A stretch of 64,000 nucleotides of DNA from Faecalimonas umbilicata (lineage in GTDB: Bacteria > Bacillota > Clostridia > Lachnospirales > Lachnospiraceae). Positions 17,061 to 25,962 of this stretch are shown here, one piece after another; within the stretch, counting starts at the first letter, position 1; the number at the start of each line of letters is the position of its first letter. Below the pieces are notes generated by a model. It had not been told where the DNA came from. It ran no database searches and was given only the letters and a program-made list of their open reading frames with translations. The stretch covers positions 24,670 to 88,669 of the forward strand of contig NZ_SLZV01000009.1 in NCBI RefSeq assembly GCF_004346095.1. Direction: 5' to 3'. The position numbers and the translations under genes are program-made.

Positions 17061-18377
17061 CTATTTCTTCTTATTTGCCAGAGCAATCTTCCTCATAGAA
17101 CCAATTGCCTGCTTCAAGTGTCTCTTTGCCGGACAGACATAACTGCAGGAACCACATTCCACACACTCCAGCCCCTCCCATTTCAGGAACGACTCTTCGT
17201 CATGCCGTTCAGCAAAATCTGCCAGTCGCGACGGAACAATCCTGCTTGGACAGGCATCCACACAGCGTCCGCAGTTGATACACGCACTTGGCTCATGCTT
17301 TTTCACTTCATCCTTAGAAAATCCAAGGATTGCAGAAGAAGTTTTTGTCACAGGTACTTCTGTGGAAAACATTGCAAACCCCATCATCGGTCCACCTGAG
17401 ATCACTTTCTCCGGCACGCCTTCAAATCCACCGGCCATCTCGATAAGTTCCATCTGGCTCATGCCGCAAGGGGCAAGAAAATTGCCAGGTTCTTTGACCG
17501 CATCTCCGCTGACAGTGACAACTCTTTCATAGAGTGGCTTTCCGGAAATAACGGCCTCGTAAATCGCAATCAATGTCTCCACATTATCCACAATACAGCC
17601 TGCATCTGCCGGCAACATAGAAGAATTGATCGCACGCTTTGTCGTCGCATAGATCAATTGTCGTTCTGCTCCCTGCGGGTATTTTGTCTGGAGAACTTTC
17701 ACTTCCATCCTCGGCTCATCTTTCGTCAGTTCTTTTAACTTTTCAATGCAGTCCGGCTTATTATCCTCGATTCCAAAGATACCTTTTGCATTCTCAAACA
17801 ACTGCAGAACAACTTTCATCCCGCCAACTAACTTCTCTGGTGTCTCAAGCATCCGGCGATAATCTGCTGTGATATATGGCTCACACTCTGCACAGTTTGC
17901 GATAATATATTCTATTTTCTCCGGTTCTTTCGGTGACAATTTTACTCTGGTAGGAAAGCCTGCTCCTCCCATGCCGACAATTCCTGCTTCCGCAATACAA
18001 TTTAAGATTTCTTCTTTTTTCATCTGCTCAAGTGGAATCACTTCTCTCCACTTCGCCTCTTCATACTGTTCATCATTTTCAATTATGATACTGTTCACTT
18101 TTGCACCCGTAGATGTAAAATGTGGAGCGATCGCCTTGACCGTTCCCGACACGGAAGAATAAATTGGCGCAGATACAAATCCACCCGCCTCAGCAATTTT
18201 TTCTCCCCGGAGCACTCTTGCCCCTATTTCTACGATTGGATTCGCCGGTGCTCCGATATGCTGTGAAAGCGGATAGACCAGTTCTTTGCCCGGTTTGGCT
18301 TCCACGATCGGTTTGTCTTTCGACAGCTTCTTGCCATCATCCGGGTGAATCCCGCCTTTAAACGTCAACAATCCCAT
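17061..18377 (-). CDS. rnfC: Rnf complex subunit RnfC (NADH-binding)
   Basis: 438 residues from ATG at 18377, with AAGGAG upstream. An N-terminal barrel-sandwich part (TFKGGIHPDDGKKLSKDKP), the NADH/FMN nucleotide fold (GIVGMGGAGFPTRVKL near 130), and two C-terminal 4Fe-4S clusters (CINCGRCVDACPSR and CVECGSCSYVCPAKR). It is the soluble subunit that reduces NAD+ (or oxidises NADH). First gene of rnfCDGEAB. Confidence 0.97.
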   Translation of the reverse strand: MGLLTFKGGIHPDDGKKLSKDKPIVEAKPGKELVYPLSQHIGAPANPIVEIGARVLRGEKIAEAGGFVSAPIYSSVSGTVKAIAPHFTSTGAKVNSIIIENDEQYEEAKWREVIPLEQMKKEEILNCIAEAGIVGMGGAGFPTRVKLSPKEPEKIEYIIANCAECEPYITADYRRMLETPEKLVGGMKVVLQLFENAKGIFGIEDNKPDCIEKLKELTKDEPRMEVKVLQTKYPQGAERQLIYATTKRAINSSMLPADAGCIVDNVETLIAIYEAVISGKPLYERVVTVSGDAVKEPGNFLAPCGMSQMELIEMAGGFEGVPEKVISGGPMMGFAMFSTEVPVTKTSSAILGFSKDEVKKHEPSACINCGRCVDACPSRIVPSRLADFAERHDEESFLKWEGLECVECGSCSYVCPAKRHLKQAIGSMRKIALANKKK

Positions 18378-18534
18378 TTTTTCTCCTTCTTTCTTATAAT
18401 TTATATATATCATACAAAAAATCCAAAGATTTTTCTATTGAATTTCCCATTTTTCTTGTATATTTTTGCAAACAGCTTGTCGTTTTTTTAACATCTTTGT
18501 GAAAGTGAAGACAAATGATTAGGCGGGGGGAAAA

Positions 18535-18569
18535 CAAAAAACCACATTAGGAGAACTCTCCTAATGTGG
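18535..18569 (-). terminator. Terminator of the S1-domain protein gene
   Basis: On the minus strand CCACATTAGGAGA pairs with TCTCCTAATGTGG around a 2-nt loop and continues into T6. It separates the S1/ispH group from the rnf operon. The remaining 18378-18534 sequence is AT-rich leader for rnf, with no confident promoter. Confidence 0.9.
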
Positions 18570-18600
18570 CAATGATTCCATATTACTATTCAGCTTTTGA

Positions 18601-19683
18601 TTATTCTTCTGTAGTTTCTGCTGCCTCTGTCTCTGGCTCTAATGCTTTCATGCTAAGACTGATTTTCTTCTCAGCTTCATTTAAGTCAACAACTCTTGCA
18701 ACAATCTCCTGTCCAACAGATAATACATCAGAAGGTTTTTCTACATGAGCTTTTGAAATCTGAGATACATGAAGAAGTGCATCTACACCTGGTGCAAGTT
18801 CAACGAATGCTCCAAAATCTGTCATTCTTGCAACTTTTCCTGTTACATCTGCTCCTACAGCATATTTTTCAGAAGCATTTGCCCATGGATTAGATTCTGG
18901 GAATTTCAGGCTGAGTGCAATCTTTGTATCGTTGATATCTTTTACAAGAACTTTCACCTGATCTCCTACCTGGAATACTTTCTTTGGATTTTCTACTCTT
19001 CCCCAAGACATCTCTGAGATATGAAGAAGACCATCTACTCCTCCAAGATCGATAAACGCACCAAAATCTGTTACATTTTTCACAGTTCCTTCTACTGTAT
19101 CGCCTACTTTTAATTTAGCAAACAGCTCTTTCTGAAGCTCTGCTTTCTCTGCTACGAGAAGCTGTCTTCTATCACCGATCACACGATTTCTTCTTGGATT
19201 GAATTCGCTGATTACAAATTCAATTTCCTGTCCTTCGTATTTGCTCAAATCTTTTTCATAAGAATCTGATACAAGGCTTGCAGGAATAAATACTCTTGCT
19301 TCGTCAACAACAACACTTAATCCTCCACCTAAAATCTGTGCTACTGTTGCTTTTAACACTTCTTTATTCTCGTAAGCTTCTCTTAATCTCTCGTTTCCTT
19401 TTTCTGCTGCAAGTCTCTTATAAGTCAACAGCACTTGACCTTCTCCGTCATTTACCTTCAGCACTTTTACAGTCATCGGATCACCAACGGAAACAACTGT
19501 TGTCAAATCAACATTTGGTTCGTTTGTGTACTCGCTGCGTGTAATGATTCCGTCTGCTTTACATCCGATATTCAGGATGATCTCGTCCGGTTTCACATCG
19601 ATTACAGTACCCTCAACAACCTCTCCATTTCGTATTGTTTTAAATGATTCTTCCAACATTTGTTCAAAAGTTAATTCTGACAT
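18601..19683 (-). CDS. Ribosomal protein S1-like protein, four S1 domains
   Basis: 360 residues with tandem S1 RNA-binding repeats. The most typical are VGDTVEGTVKNVTDFGAFIDLGG-type and VGADVTGKVARMTDFGAFVEL-type segments, each followed by DGLLHISEMS or DALLHVSQIS. It binds mRNA at the ribosome; Firmicute S1 homologues are shorter than the six-domain E. coli protein. ATG at 19683 has GAGGAGG upstream. The start lies inside the 3' end of ispH, and in many Clostridia the two proteins are one fused chain (see findings). Confidence 0.93.
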   Translation of the reverse strand: MSELTFEQMLEESFKTIRNGEVVEGTVIDVKPDEIILNIGCKADGIITRSEYTNEPNVDLTTVVSVGDPMTVKVLKVNDGEGQVLLTYKRLAAEKGNERLREAYENKEVLKATVAQILGGGLSVVVDEARVFIPASLVSDSYEKDLSKYEGQEIEFVISEFNPRRNRVIGDRRQLLVAEKAELQKELFAKLKVGDTVEGTVKNVTDFGAFIDLGGVDGLLHISEMSWGRVENPKKVFQVGDQVKVLVKDINDTKIALSLKFPESNPWANASEKYAVGADVTGKVARMTDFGAFVELAPGVDALLHVSQISKAHVEKPSDVLSVGQEIVARVVDLNEAEKKISLSMKALEPETEAAETTEE

Positions 19684-20518
19684 TTTTTTGAACCTCCTCA
19701 ATTATTTTATTGGGCGTGGATGCCCCTGCTGTAATACCTACTGTTTCCACGGACCTTAATTGATTCATATCCAAATCGTCAAGTGTCTGTATATAGTACG
19801 TATTGTTACATGCTTTTTTACATATTTCAAATAATTTCTGGGTATTTGAACTATGCTTATCGCCGATCACGATCATAGCATCAACACCCTTTGCAATGCT
19901 TTTTGCTTCTGTCTGGCGCTCTTTTGTCGCATTACAAATCGTATTTAAAACACTTATATCATACCTCTTTTTGGAGATAATTTCAACTAAATCTTTGAAT
20001 TTATTGTAATTAAATGTCGTCTGTGATACAATACATATCTTTTGTTCCTCCGGCAAAGACAGTTGCTCTGCTTCCTCCGCATCTTGAATTACAGTCACCG
20101 GCAAAAGTGACCACCCCATAATTCCCTGCACTTCGGGATGTTCCGGATTCCCAATGATGATCACATGACTTCCTTCCTCACTTGCCTTCTTTACAATATT
20201 ATGGATCTTCTTTACAAACGGGCAGGTTGCATCTACATACTGCAGCTTTCTCTCCTCCAGCAGATCATAGATCCTCTTTGGCACCCCATGAGAACGGATG
20301 ATCACAATCCCCTCTGTCAGTGCTGCCAACTCTTCTTCCGAATGAATCACTTCCACTCCTCGACTCCTGAGATCTTTCACCACTTCCTCATTGTGAATGA
20401 TCGGCCCATATGTATAGATTTTCTTCCCTTTTTCCTTTTCCGTCTGCTCATACACCTGGTCTACTGCCCGCTTTACACCAAAGCAGAACCCTGCGGTCTT
20501 TGCAACATTTACCTCCAT
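19664..20518 (-). CDS. ispH: 4-hydroxy-3-methylbut-2-enyl diphosphate reductase IspH
   Basis: 284 residues from ATG at 20518. The last step of the MEP isoprenoid pathway: a [4Fe-4S] enzyme making IPP and DMAPP. Iron-sulfur cysteines lie in AGFCFGVKRAV (about 12), DATCPFVKKIHN (about 96) and NTICNATKERQ (about 190). Other active-site motifs are GPIIHNEEVV, RSHGVP and VSQTTF. The coding end overlaps the S1 gene by 20 nt in another frame; the junction holds a seven-A run. Confidence 0.97.
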   Translation of the reverse strand: MEVNVAKTAGFCFGVKRAVDQVYEQTEKEKGKKIYTYGPIIHNEEVVKDLRSRGVEVIHSEEELAALTEGIVIIRSHGVPKRIYDLLEERKLQYVDATCPFVKKIHNIVKKASEEGSHVIIIGNPEHPEVQGIMGWSLLPVTVIQDAEEAEQLSLPEEQKICIVSQTTFNYNKFKDLVEIISKKRYDISVLNTICNATKERQTEAKSIAKGVDAMIVIGDKHSSNTQKLFEICKKACNNTYYIQTLDDLDMNQLRSVETVGITAGASTPNKIIEEVQKNVRINF

Positions 20519-20551
20519 CTGCCGCCTCACTTTCCATTACTTTTCCAATTC

Positions 20552-21208
20552 CTATTTACACACCGATAAAATTGCCTGGACGACTTCTTCGATCGTCATC
20601 TCAGAAGAGTCGATCAGCACTGCATCCTCCGCCTGCTTCAACGGCGCGGTCTCCCTTGTCATATCACGTTCATCACGCTCCTGAATATCTTTCTCAATCT
20701 CTTCAAGAACGCATGCCTGACCAGCTTCCTGAAGTTCTTTGAATCTTCTTTCCGCTCTCGTCCTGACACTTGCTGTAAGATAGATCTTGACATCTGCATG
20801 CGGGAGAATATTCGTTCCGATATCACGTCCATCCATCACAACGTCATAATCTCTTGCCAGTTTTCGCTGAAGTTCCAGCAAGTGCGCCCTCACCTCCGGA
20901 AGTGCCGATCCGACAGATGCGAATCTGCCTACTGCTTCCTCTCTGAGTCTTCCAGTAACGTTCTTTCCATTTAAATATACCTGCTGGCTTTCATTCTCGT
21001 AGCGAATCACAATTTCTGCTCCGCCGCATATTTCCTTCATATGTTCCAAATCTTCCGAAGTAAGCCCCTGCTCCTGAAAATAAACCGCCATTGCCCGATA
21101 CATTGCTCCAGTATCCACATAAATGTATCCTAGTTCTCTGGCCACCCGCCTGGCAATCGTACTTTTCCCGGCACCCGCCGGTCCATCTATCGCAATATTA
21201 TATCCCAT
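20552..21208 (-). CDS. cmk: Cytidylate kinase
   Basis: 218 residues. P-loop GPAGAGKSTIARRVA at residues 9-23, substrate region YVDTGAMYRAMAVYF, and the CMP-binding DVVMDGRDIGTNILPHADVK. Phosphorylates CMP and dCMP with ATP. GAGG precedes ATG at 21208. The order cmk-ispH-S1 is common in Clostridia, where all three may be coexpressed. Normal length. Confidence 0.97.
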   Translation of the reverse strand: MGYNIAIDGPAGAGKSTIARRVARELGYIYVDTGAMYRAMAVYFQEQGLTSEDLEHMKEICGGAEIVIRYENESQQVYLNGKNVTGRLREEAVGRFASVGSALPEVRAHLLELQRKLARDYDVVMDGRDIGTNILPHADVKIYLTASVRTRAERRFKELQEAGQACVLEEIEKDIQERDERDMTRETAPLKQAEDAVLIDSSEMTIEEVVQAILSVCK

Positions 21209-21289
21209 ATTTCCTCTTTTCCCGGCAGTCTCCCGCCAATTTTTCTCTTTTATTTTCCAACGTCACTAATTTTGCAACATCTATCCCTG

Positions 21290-22519
21290 CTATTTTATAC
21301 TGCTTCCCGCCGCATATGCAGTTGACCACGCAATCTGCAGATTATATCCGCCTGTCAATGCATCAAGATCTAACACTTCTCCTGCGAAATAAACTCCCGG
21401 CACCAGTTTAGACTCCATTGTTCCCGGATCAACCTCTTTTACCTTCACGCCACCTTTTGTAATGATCGCCTCATTGTAACCACGCAGTCCTGAAATTGTC
21501 ATCTCAAAATGTTTTATCAGCTTTACAAAACTCTGCCGCTCTTCCCGCGAAATATCATGTACCTTTTTTTCCGGATCGATCTTACTCCGTTCGATCATCA
21601 CCGGTATCAGTTTTGCCGGAAACAGCCTTGTCACTGCATTTTTAAACTGCTTGTTAATATTTTGCTCAAAATCCCTAAGCACACGTTGATCGAGCTGCTC
21701 TTCCGTCAATGCTGGTTTGAGATCGATGACAAGCTTCAGTTTCTTCTCTCCTGCTTTCTTTGCAATATGGCTGCTGCCGCTTAAAATCAGCGGACCGCTT
21801 ACCCCATAGTGGGTAAACAGCATTTCTCCGAAATCCTGATACAATTTCTTTTTCCCATCATAAATTGCCGCCTCTACATTTTTCAGCGACAACCCCTGCA
21901 GCTCCTTTACAAATTCTTCCTCAATTGCCAGAGGAACTAAGGATGGGTAGATATCAGTCACTGTATGCCCCAGCTCTTCTGCGAATCGATATCCATCTCC
22001 GTTAGATCCCGTCGTCTGATAAGAAAATCCTCCTGTCGCAATCACGCAGGCATCTCCCTGAACGCACGCGCCATCTGCAAACTCTAACCCGGAAAATCTG
22101 CCATTCTCTGTTAAAATTTTTGACACCTTTGTATAAAGATGCACTTTGACACCAGTGCGCTTCATTTCACCGGAAAGCGCTCCGATTACATCCGAAGAAT
22201 GATCTGACACCGGAAATACACGATTGCCGCGCTCAATTTTGGTAGGAACTCCTAGCGTTTCAAAAAATGAAATGACATCCTCATTTGTATAACTATAAAA
22301 GCTGCTATATAAAAATTTCCGGTTGCTCACAACGTTTTCAAACAGATTTTCCATATCCCCGGCATTTGTAATATTACAGCGCCCTTTCCCGGTAATGAAT
22401 AATTTTTTTCCGAGTTTTTCATTTTTCTCAAAGACATGTACTTCATTCCCATTTCGCGCCGCAAAAATAGAAGCCAACATTCCAGCCGCTCCTCCGCCTA
22501 CAATCAACACTTTACTCAT
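21290..22519 (-). CDS. HI0933/BaiN-like FAD-dependent oxidoreductase
   Basis: 409 residues. N-terminal dinucleotide fold VLIVGGGAAGMLASIFAAR (3-21), the family KLGKKLFITGKGRCNITNAG, and near the C-terminus GGVKVKEVDPGTMESKLVPGVYFAGEVLDLD, with GGYNLQIAWSTAYAAG as the FAD-closing motif. This widespread flavoprotein family has no settled substrate; the bile-acid role proposed for one member cannot be assumed. Ends 1 nt before the start of the next gene region and overlaps no coding sequence. Ribosome site AGGAG. Confidence 0.92.
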   Translation of the reverse strand: MSKVLIVGGGAAGMLASIFAARNGNEVHVFEKNEKLGKKLFITGKGRCNITNAGDMENLFENVVSNRKFLYSSFYSYTNEDVISFFETLGVPTKIERGNRVFPVSDHSSDVIGALSGEMKRTGVKVHLYTKVSKILTENGRFSGLEFADGACVQGDACVIATGGFSYQTTGSNGDGYRFAEELGHTVTDIYPSLVPLAIEEEFVKELQGLSLKNVEAAIYDGKKKLYQDFGEMLFTHYGVSGPLILSGSSHIAKKAGEKKLKLVIDLKPALTEEQLDQRVLRDFEQNINKQFKNAVTRLFPAKLIPVMIERSKIDPEKKVHDISREERQSFVKLIKHFEMTISGLRGYNEAIITKGGVKVKEVDPGTMESKLVPGVYFAGEVLDLDALTGGYNLQIAWSTAYAAGSSIK

Positions 22520-22520
22520 C

Positions 22521-23438
22521 TTATTTTTCTCCTATTCCCAAGGTTGTTTCCTCTTCGATCTCATCGTTTCCGTAGACTTGATTCTCATCCCAGATCTCTT
22601 CCAGAAATGCCAGTGTGCGCCGCATTTCCTTTTGTTTCTTCATGCAGAGCGCTACAACAAGCGCATTGATCACGCTGAGCGGCGCTACAAGTGAATCCGC
22701 AATCGATGCCATATCACTTCTCGCAATCAAATTACAATCTGAATATTCTGTCATCGGTGAGCGTTCACTATCCGTCAGTGTGATCACTTTTGCCTCTCGC
22801 TTTTTGGAAAAAGAAAGCGCCTTCCGGGTCAGTTGTGAATACCTTGGAAAACTGATACCGATGATCGCATCTTCCTGTCCGATTCGAATTAGCTGTTCAA
22901 AAATCTCACTGGAACAATTCGTATTGACAAGAATCACATTATCAAACAGAAAATTCAAATAAAACTGCAGGAAATTAGCAAGTGGTGCACAACTTCGGAT
23001 TCCGATGACATAAATTTTTCGTGCCTGAAGGATAATATCCACCGCCCGGTCAAATGCACTTTGATCAATATTCGTCAGTGTGACTTTAATTTTCTCAATA
23101 TCCGACTGGAGTACGGTCTCTAAAATTTCTGACTGACTGATTCTCCCATAAGTCACTTCCATACGCTGAATCGAATTCAGCTTATTTCTCACAAGTTCTT
23201 CCAACGCTTTCTGGAAGCCCGGATATCCACTGTACCCAAGCTGCGTGGCAAAGCGAACAACTGTGGACTCACTGACGCCGACAACTTCACCAAGCTTTGC
23301 CGCGGTCAAAAAAACAGCCTTGTCATAGTTCTCTATAATGTAATCAGCCAAAAGTCGCTGTCCTTTGCTGAACTTTTCATACTGTGTCTCCATTCTCTTT
23401 AAGAACTCATTCCCACTTGTTCCACCTGTATGTTTCAT
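22521..23438 (-). CDS. MurR/RpiR family transcriptional regulator
   Basis: 305 residues. N-terminal RpiR helix-turn-helix (KLGEVVGVSESTVVRFATQLGYSGYPGF region, residues about 46-75) and a C-terminal SIS sugar-phosphate-binding domain (KIYVIGIRSCAPLANFL; ISFPRYSQLTRKALSFSKK). Such regulators respond to phosphorylated sugars or amino sugars. No sugar-catabolic gene is adjacent: its neighbours are the BaiN-like gene, 1 nt downstream, and a HAD phosphatase upstream. Its target is therefore unknown. Confidence 0.92.
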   Translation of the reverse strand: MKHTGGTSGNEFLKRMETQYEKFSKGQRLLADYIIENYDKAVFLTAAKLGEVVGVSESTVVRFATQLGYSGYPGFQKALEELVRNKLNSIQRMEVTYGRISQSEILETVLQSDIEKIKVTLTNIDQSAFDRAVDIILQARKIYVIGIRSCAPLANFLQFYLNFLFDNVILVNTNCSSEIFEQLIRIGQEDAIIGISFPRYSQLTRKALSFSKKREAKVITLTDSERSPMTEYSDCNLIARSDMASIADSLVAPLSVINALVVALCMKKQKEMRRTLAFLEEIWDENQVYGNDEIEEETTLGIGEK

Positions 23439-23509
23439 AATTTCCCCACCATTTCCTCTAAGTCTTCACTTATTATACACAACTACTTCCTTGAAGTAAA
23501 GGAAGGATT

Positions 23510-24301
23510 CTAAATCAGTCCATAATGCTTCATTGCCCAGGCAATTCCGCCATCTTCCACTGTCTTTGTCACAAATTCTGTATACGGCTCAAGCCCCGGC
23601 GCATGATTTCCCATTGCGATCGTATGTGATGCATATTCAAACATCGACAAATCGTTCATACTATCTCCAAATACATAGACCTGATCTTTATCCAGACCGA
23701 ATTTCTTTACCAGGAATTCGCATGCCGTCGCCTTCGAAAATGCTTTCTGTGTCAGCTCATATGTATTTTCTCCCCGGTCGATCACCGCAAACGCATCTTC
23801 CATCAGACGAAAAAAACGTTCCTTTTCACTTTGTTCATCTGCATACACAAAAATTTTGTCGTAAAGAAATCCACCTTCTTCTATATGCTTCTTCTTTCCC
23901 AAACCCAATTGTCCAAAATAGTGTCTTCCCTGCTCCAATTTTTCAAACCGCGAGACTTTTTTCGGAAAATAAAGATCTTCCGTTCCTTCCAAAACACCAT
24001 CTAGCCCGCATTCCCGCATCTGCTCAATATATTTTTGTCCACAGGCTTCCTCAATATGACTTTCCAGTAATACTTCCTCATGAAAGAGAAGATACGATCC
24101 GCACCCACACAAGTATCCATCAAATTCAAATTGATAAAGCTCTTTCGGAAGCGCACAGACCGTTCTCCCCGTATTGATAAAGAGTAAATGCCCATTTTTC
24201 TTCGCTTCTGCAAGTGCCTCCAACGCACTGTCCGGAATTTTCCCTGTTTTATCGCTTAAAAGTGTTCCATCAATGTCAAAAAATAAGATTGATTGCCTCA
24301 T
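23510..24301 (-). CDS. HAD-superfamily Cof-type phosphatase
   Basis: 263 residues. HAD motif I FFDIDGTLLSD (7-17, nucleophile Asp), motif II FINTGRT, and motif IV VFGDSMNDLSMFEYA near 215. The large C2 cap places it in the Cof/IIB group of sugar-phosphate or flavin phosphatases; the substrate cannot be read from sequence. AAGGAG precedes ATG at 24301. It lies alone between two unrelated operons, upstream of the RpiR regulator on the same strand, so a sugar-phosphate link is possible but unproven. Confidence 0.9.
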   Translation of the reverse strand: MRQSILFFDIDGTLLSDKTGKIPDSALEALAEAKKNGHLLFINTGRTVCALPKELYQFEFDGYLCGCGSYLLFHEEVLLESHIEEACGQKYIEQMRECGLDGVLEGTEDLYFPKKVSRFEKLEQGRHYFGQLGLGKKKHIEEGGFLYDKIFVYADEQSEKERFFRLMEDAFAVIDRGENTYELTQKAFSKATACEFLVKKFGLDKDQVYVFGDSMNDLSMFEYASHTIAMGNHAPGLEPYTEFVTKTVEDGGIAWAMKHYGLI

Positions 24302-24409
24302 CTTGTATCTCCTTTTTCTTTTCTGTCTTCATTTATCATAGCGAAGATTCCGCGTTTGTCAACCCCTACATGCATTCCATACACACCTGCGGATTCGCAA
24401 AATGAAAGC

Positions 24410-24500
24410 GACCCTGTGGAGGCTTTATTCTCTGGCTGCTCTCCCACAGGGTCGGTTTATGATCGACAAAGACAGGCTGCTTGCTTCCCTGTCCTTTGTC
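24410..24500 (-). terminator. Two consecutive hairpins downstream of the Na+ decarboxylase operon
   Basis: On the minus strand, the first stem pairs 24487-24500 with 24465-24476 (GACAAAGGACAGG type, one bulge). A second follows, pairing 24441-24453 with 24410-24419 (GACCCTGTGG). Neither has a long T-tract, so these may stabilise the mRNA end or terminate weakly. The rest of 24302-24517 shows no coding sequence. Confidence 0.5.
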
Positions 24501-24517
24501 GGCTCTGTCTTATTTTT

Positions 24518-25930
24518 CTATACCGGATAAGATCCGTTCTTTGTGTCGGCAACTGTCTGATCTACTTTCGTCTGCTGCGCTTCTCTATATTTAAAGAAAT
24601 CTGTTGCCACTTGTGGGAACAATGCATAGGAAAGCACATCTTCGTCCTGTTGTGACCACTGTTCCATTTCACTTCGCAGTGTATCTAACTCATCCGGGAT
24701 CAAGTCTGCCGGACGGCATGTGATAACTTCTGCATCTCCGATACATTTCTTCTGCACTTCTTCGTCAAACGGTTTGACTGTTTTCCCGTACTTTCCACTC
24801 AGAAGATCTTTTGTCTCCTTTGTTGCCATTTTGTAGCGTTCGCCCATCAGGACATTGAATACTGCCTGTGTTCCGACAATCTGAGAAGACGGTGTAACAA
24901 GCGGCGGCTCTCCCAGATCTTTACGAACTCTCGGCACTTCCTCAAGCACTTCGTAATATCGATCTTCTGCTCCCTGCTCTTTTAACTGAGAAGTTAAGTT
25001 CGACAGCATACCACCTGGCACCTGATACAGTAATGTCTTAATATTTACACCAAGGTTCTTCGGATTCAGAAGCCCTGATTCTAATGCTTCATCGCGGATT
25101 GGGCGGAAGTAATCTGCAATCTCTGCAAGCAGGTTCTGGTCAAATCCAGTATCGTACGGTGTTCCTTTAAATGTCTCTACCATAACTTCTGTTGCAGGCT
25201 GGGAGGTTCCAAGTGCAAATGGAGAGATCGCTGTATCGATCACATCAACACCTGCTTCCACTGCTTTTAAGTATGTCATGGAAGCCACACCCGAAGTATA
25301 GTGTGTATGTAACTGGATCGGAATGCTGACATTTTCTTTCAACGCACCAATCAACTCTGTCGCCTCATATGGAAGGAGAAGACCTGCCATATCTTTCAAG
25401 CAGATAGAATTTGCTCCCATATCCTCAATCCTCTTAGCGATGTCGATCCAATATTCGTGAGTATATGCATCTCCCAGCGTATAGGACAACGCCACCTGTG
25501 CATGTCCCTTCTCCTTATTTGCTGCTGTGACTGCTGTCTGCAGATTTCGAAGATCGTTTAAACAGTCAAAAATACGAATGATATCGATTCCATTGGCGAT
25601 TGATTTCTGAACAAAATATTCTACTACATCATCTCCATACGGACGATATCCTAAAATATTCTGTCCGCGGAATAACATCTGCAATTTTGTATTTTTAAAT
25701 CCATCGCGGAATTTCCGGAGTCTCTCCCATGGATCTTCCTTCAGGAAACGGAGTGATGCGTCAAAGGTAGCGCCACCCCAACACTCTACGGAATGATATC
25801 CCACCTTATCCATTTTATCGATGATCGGCAGCATCTGCTCTGTCGTCATTCTCGTTGCGATCAGCGACTGATGTGCATCACGCAGAATCGTCTCTGTAAT
25901 TTTAATTGGTTTTTTTGCTATATCTGCCAT
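24518..25930 (-). CDS. oadA: OadA/5S-type carboxyltransferase subunit (biotin-dependent)
   Basis: 470 residues from ATG at 25930 with AGGAGG upstream. A TIM-barrel carboxyltransferase of the OadA / pyruvate carboxylase CT / transcarboxylase 5S family: ETILRDAHQSLIATRM, MLFRGQNILGYR, IQLHTHYTSGVASM (metal-binding His) and a C-terminal PYC_OADA domain (NLTSQLKEQGAEDRY, VTPSSQIVGTQAVFNVL). It moves CO2 between biotin and pyruvate/oxaloacetate. Unlike classical OadA it has no biotin domain at its C-terminus; the separate carrier gene in this operon supplies it. Last gene of the operon. Confidence 0.93.
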   Translation of the reverse strand: MADIAKKPIKITETILRDAHQSLIATRMTTEQMLPIIDKMDKVGYHSVECWGGATFDASLRFLKEDPWERLRKFRDGFKNTKLQMLFRGQNILGYRPYGDDVVEYFVQKSIANGIDIIRIFDCLNDLRNLQTAVTAANKEKGHAQVALSYTLGDAYTHEYWIDIAKRIEDMGANSICLKDMAGLLLPYEATELIGALKENVSIPIQLHTHYTSGVASMTYLKAVEAGVDVIDTAISPFALGTSQPATEVMVETFKGTPYDTGFDQNLLAEIADYFRPIRDEALESGLLNPKNLGVNIKTLLYQVPGGMLSNLTSQLKEQGAEDRYYEVLEEVPRVRKDLGEPPLVTPSSQIVGTQAVFNVLMGERYKMATKETKDLLSGKYGKTVKPFDEEVQKKCIGDAEVITCRPADLIPDELDTLRSEMEQWSQQDEDVLSYALFPQVATDFFKYREAQQTKVDQTVADTKNGSYPV

Positions 25931-25962
25931 GTTACTTCCTCCTAACATTTCACTTTTTCAAC

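Noticed and set aside
18378..18534. A clear promoter for the rnf operon
   Set aside because: TTGGAT followed by AT-rich sequence is present, but no -10 element at good spacing stands out from the background of A and T.
21290..22519. Assigning the flavoprotein as a bile-acid enzyme (BaiN)
   Set aside because: The family is almost universal in bacteria and there are no other bai genes in the window, so a specific bile-acid role is not supported.
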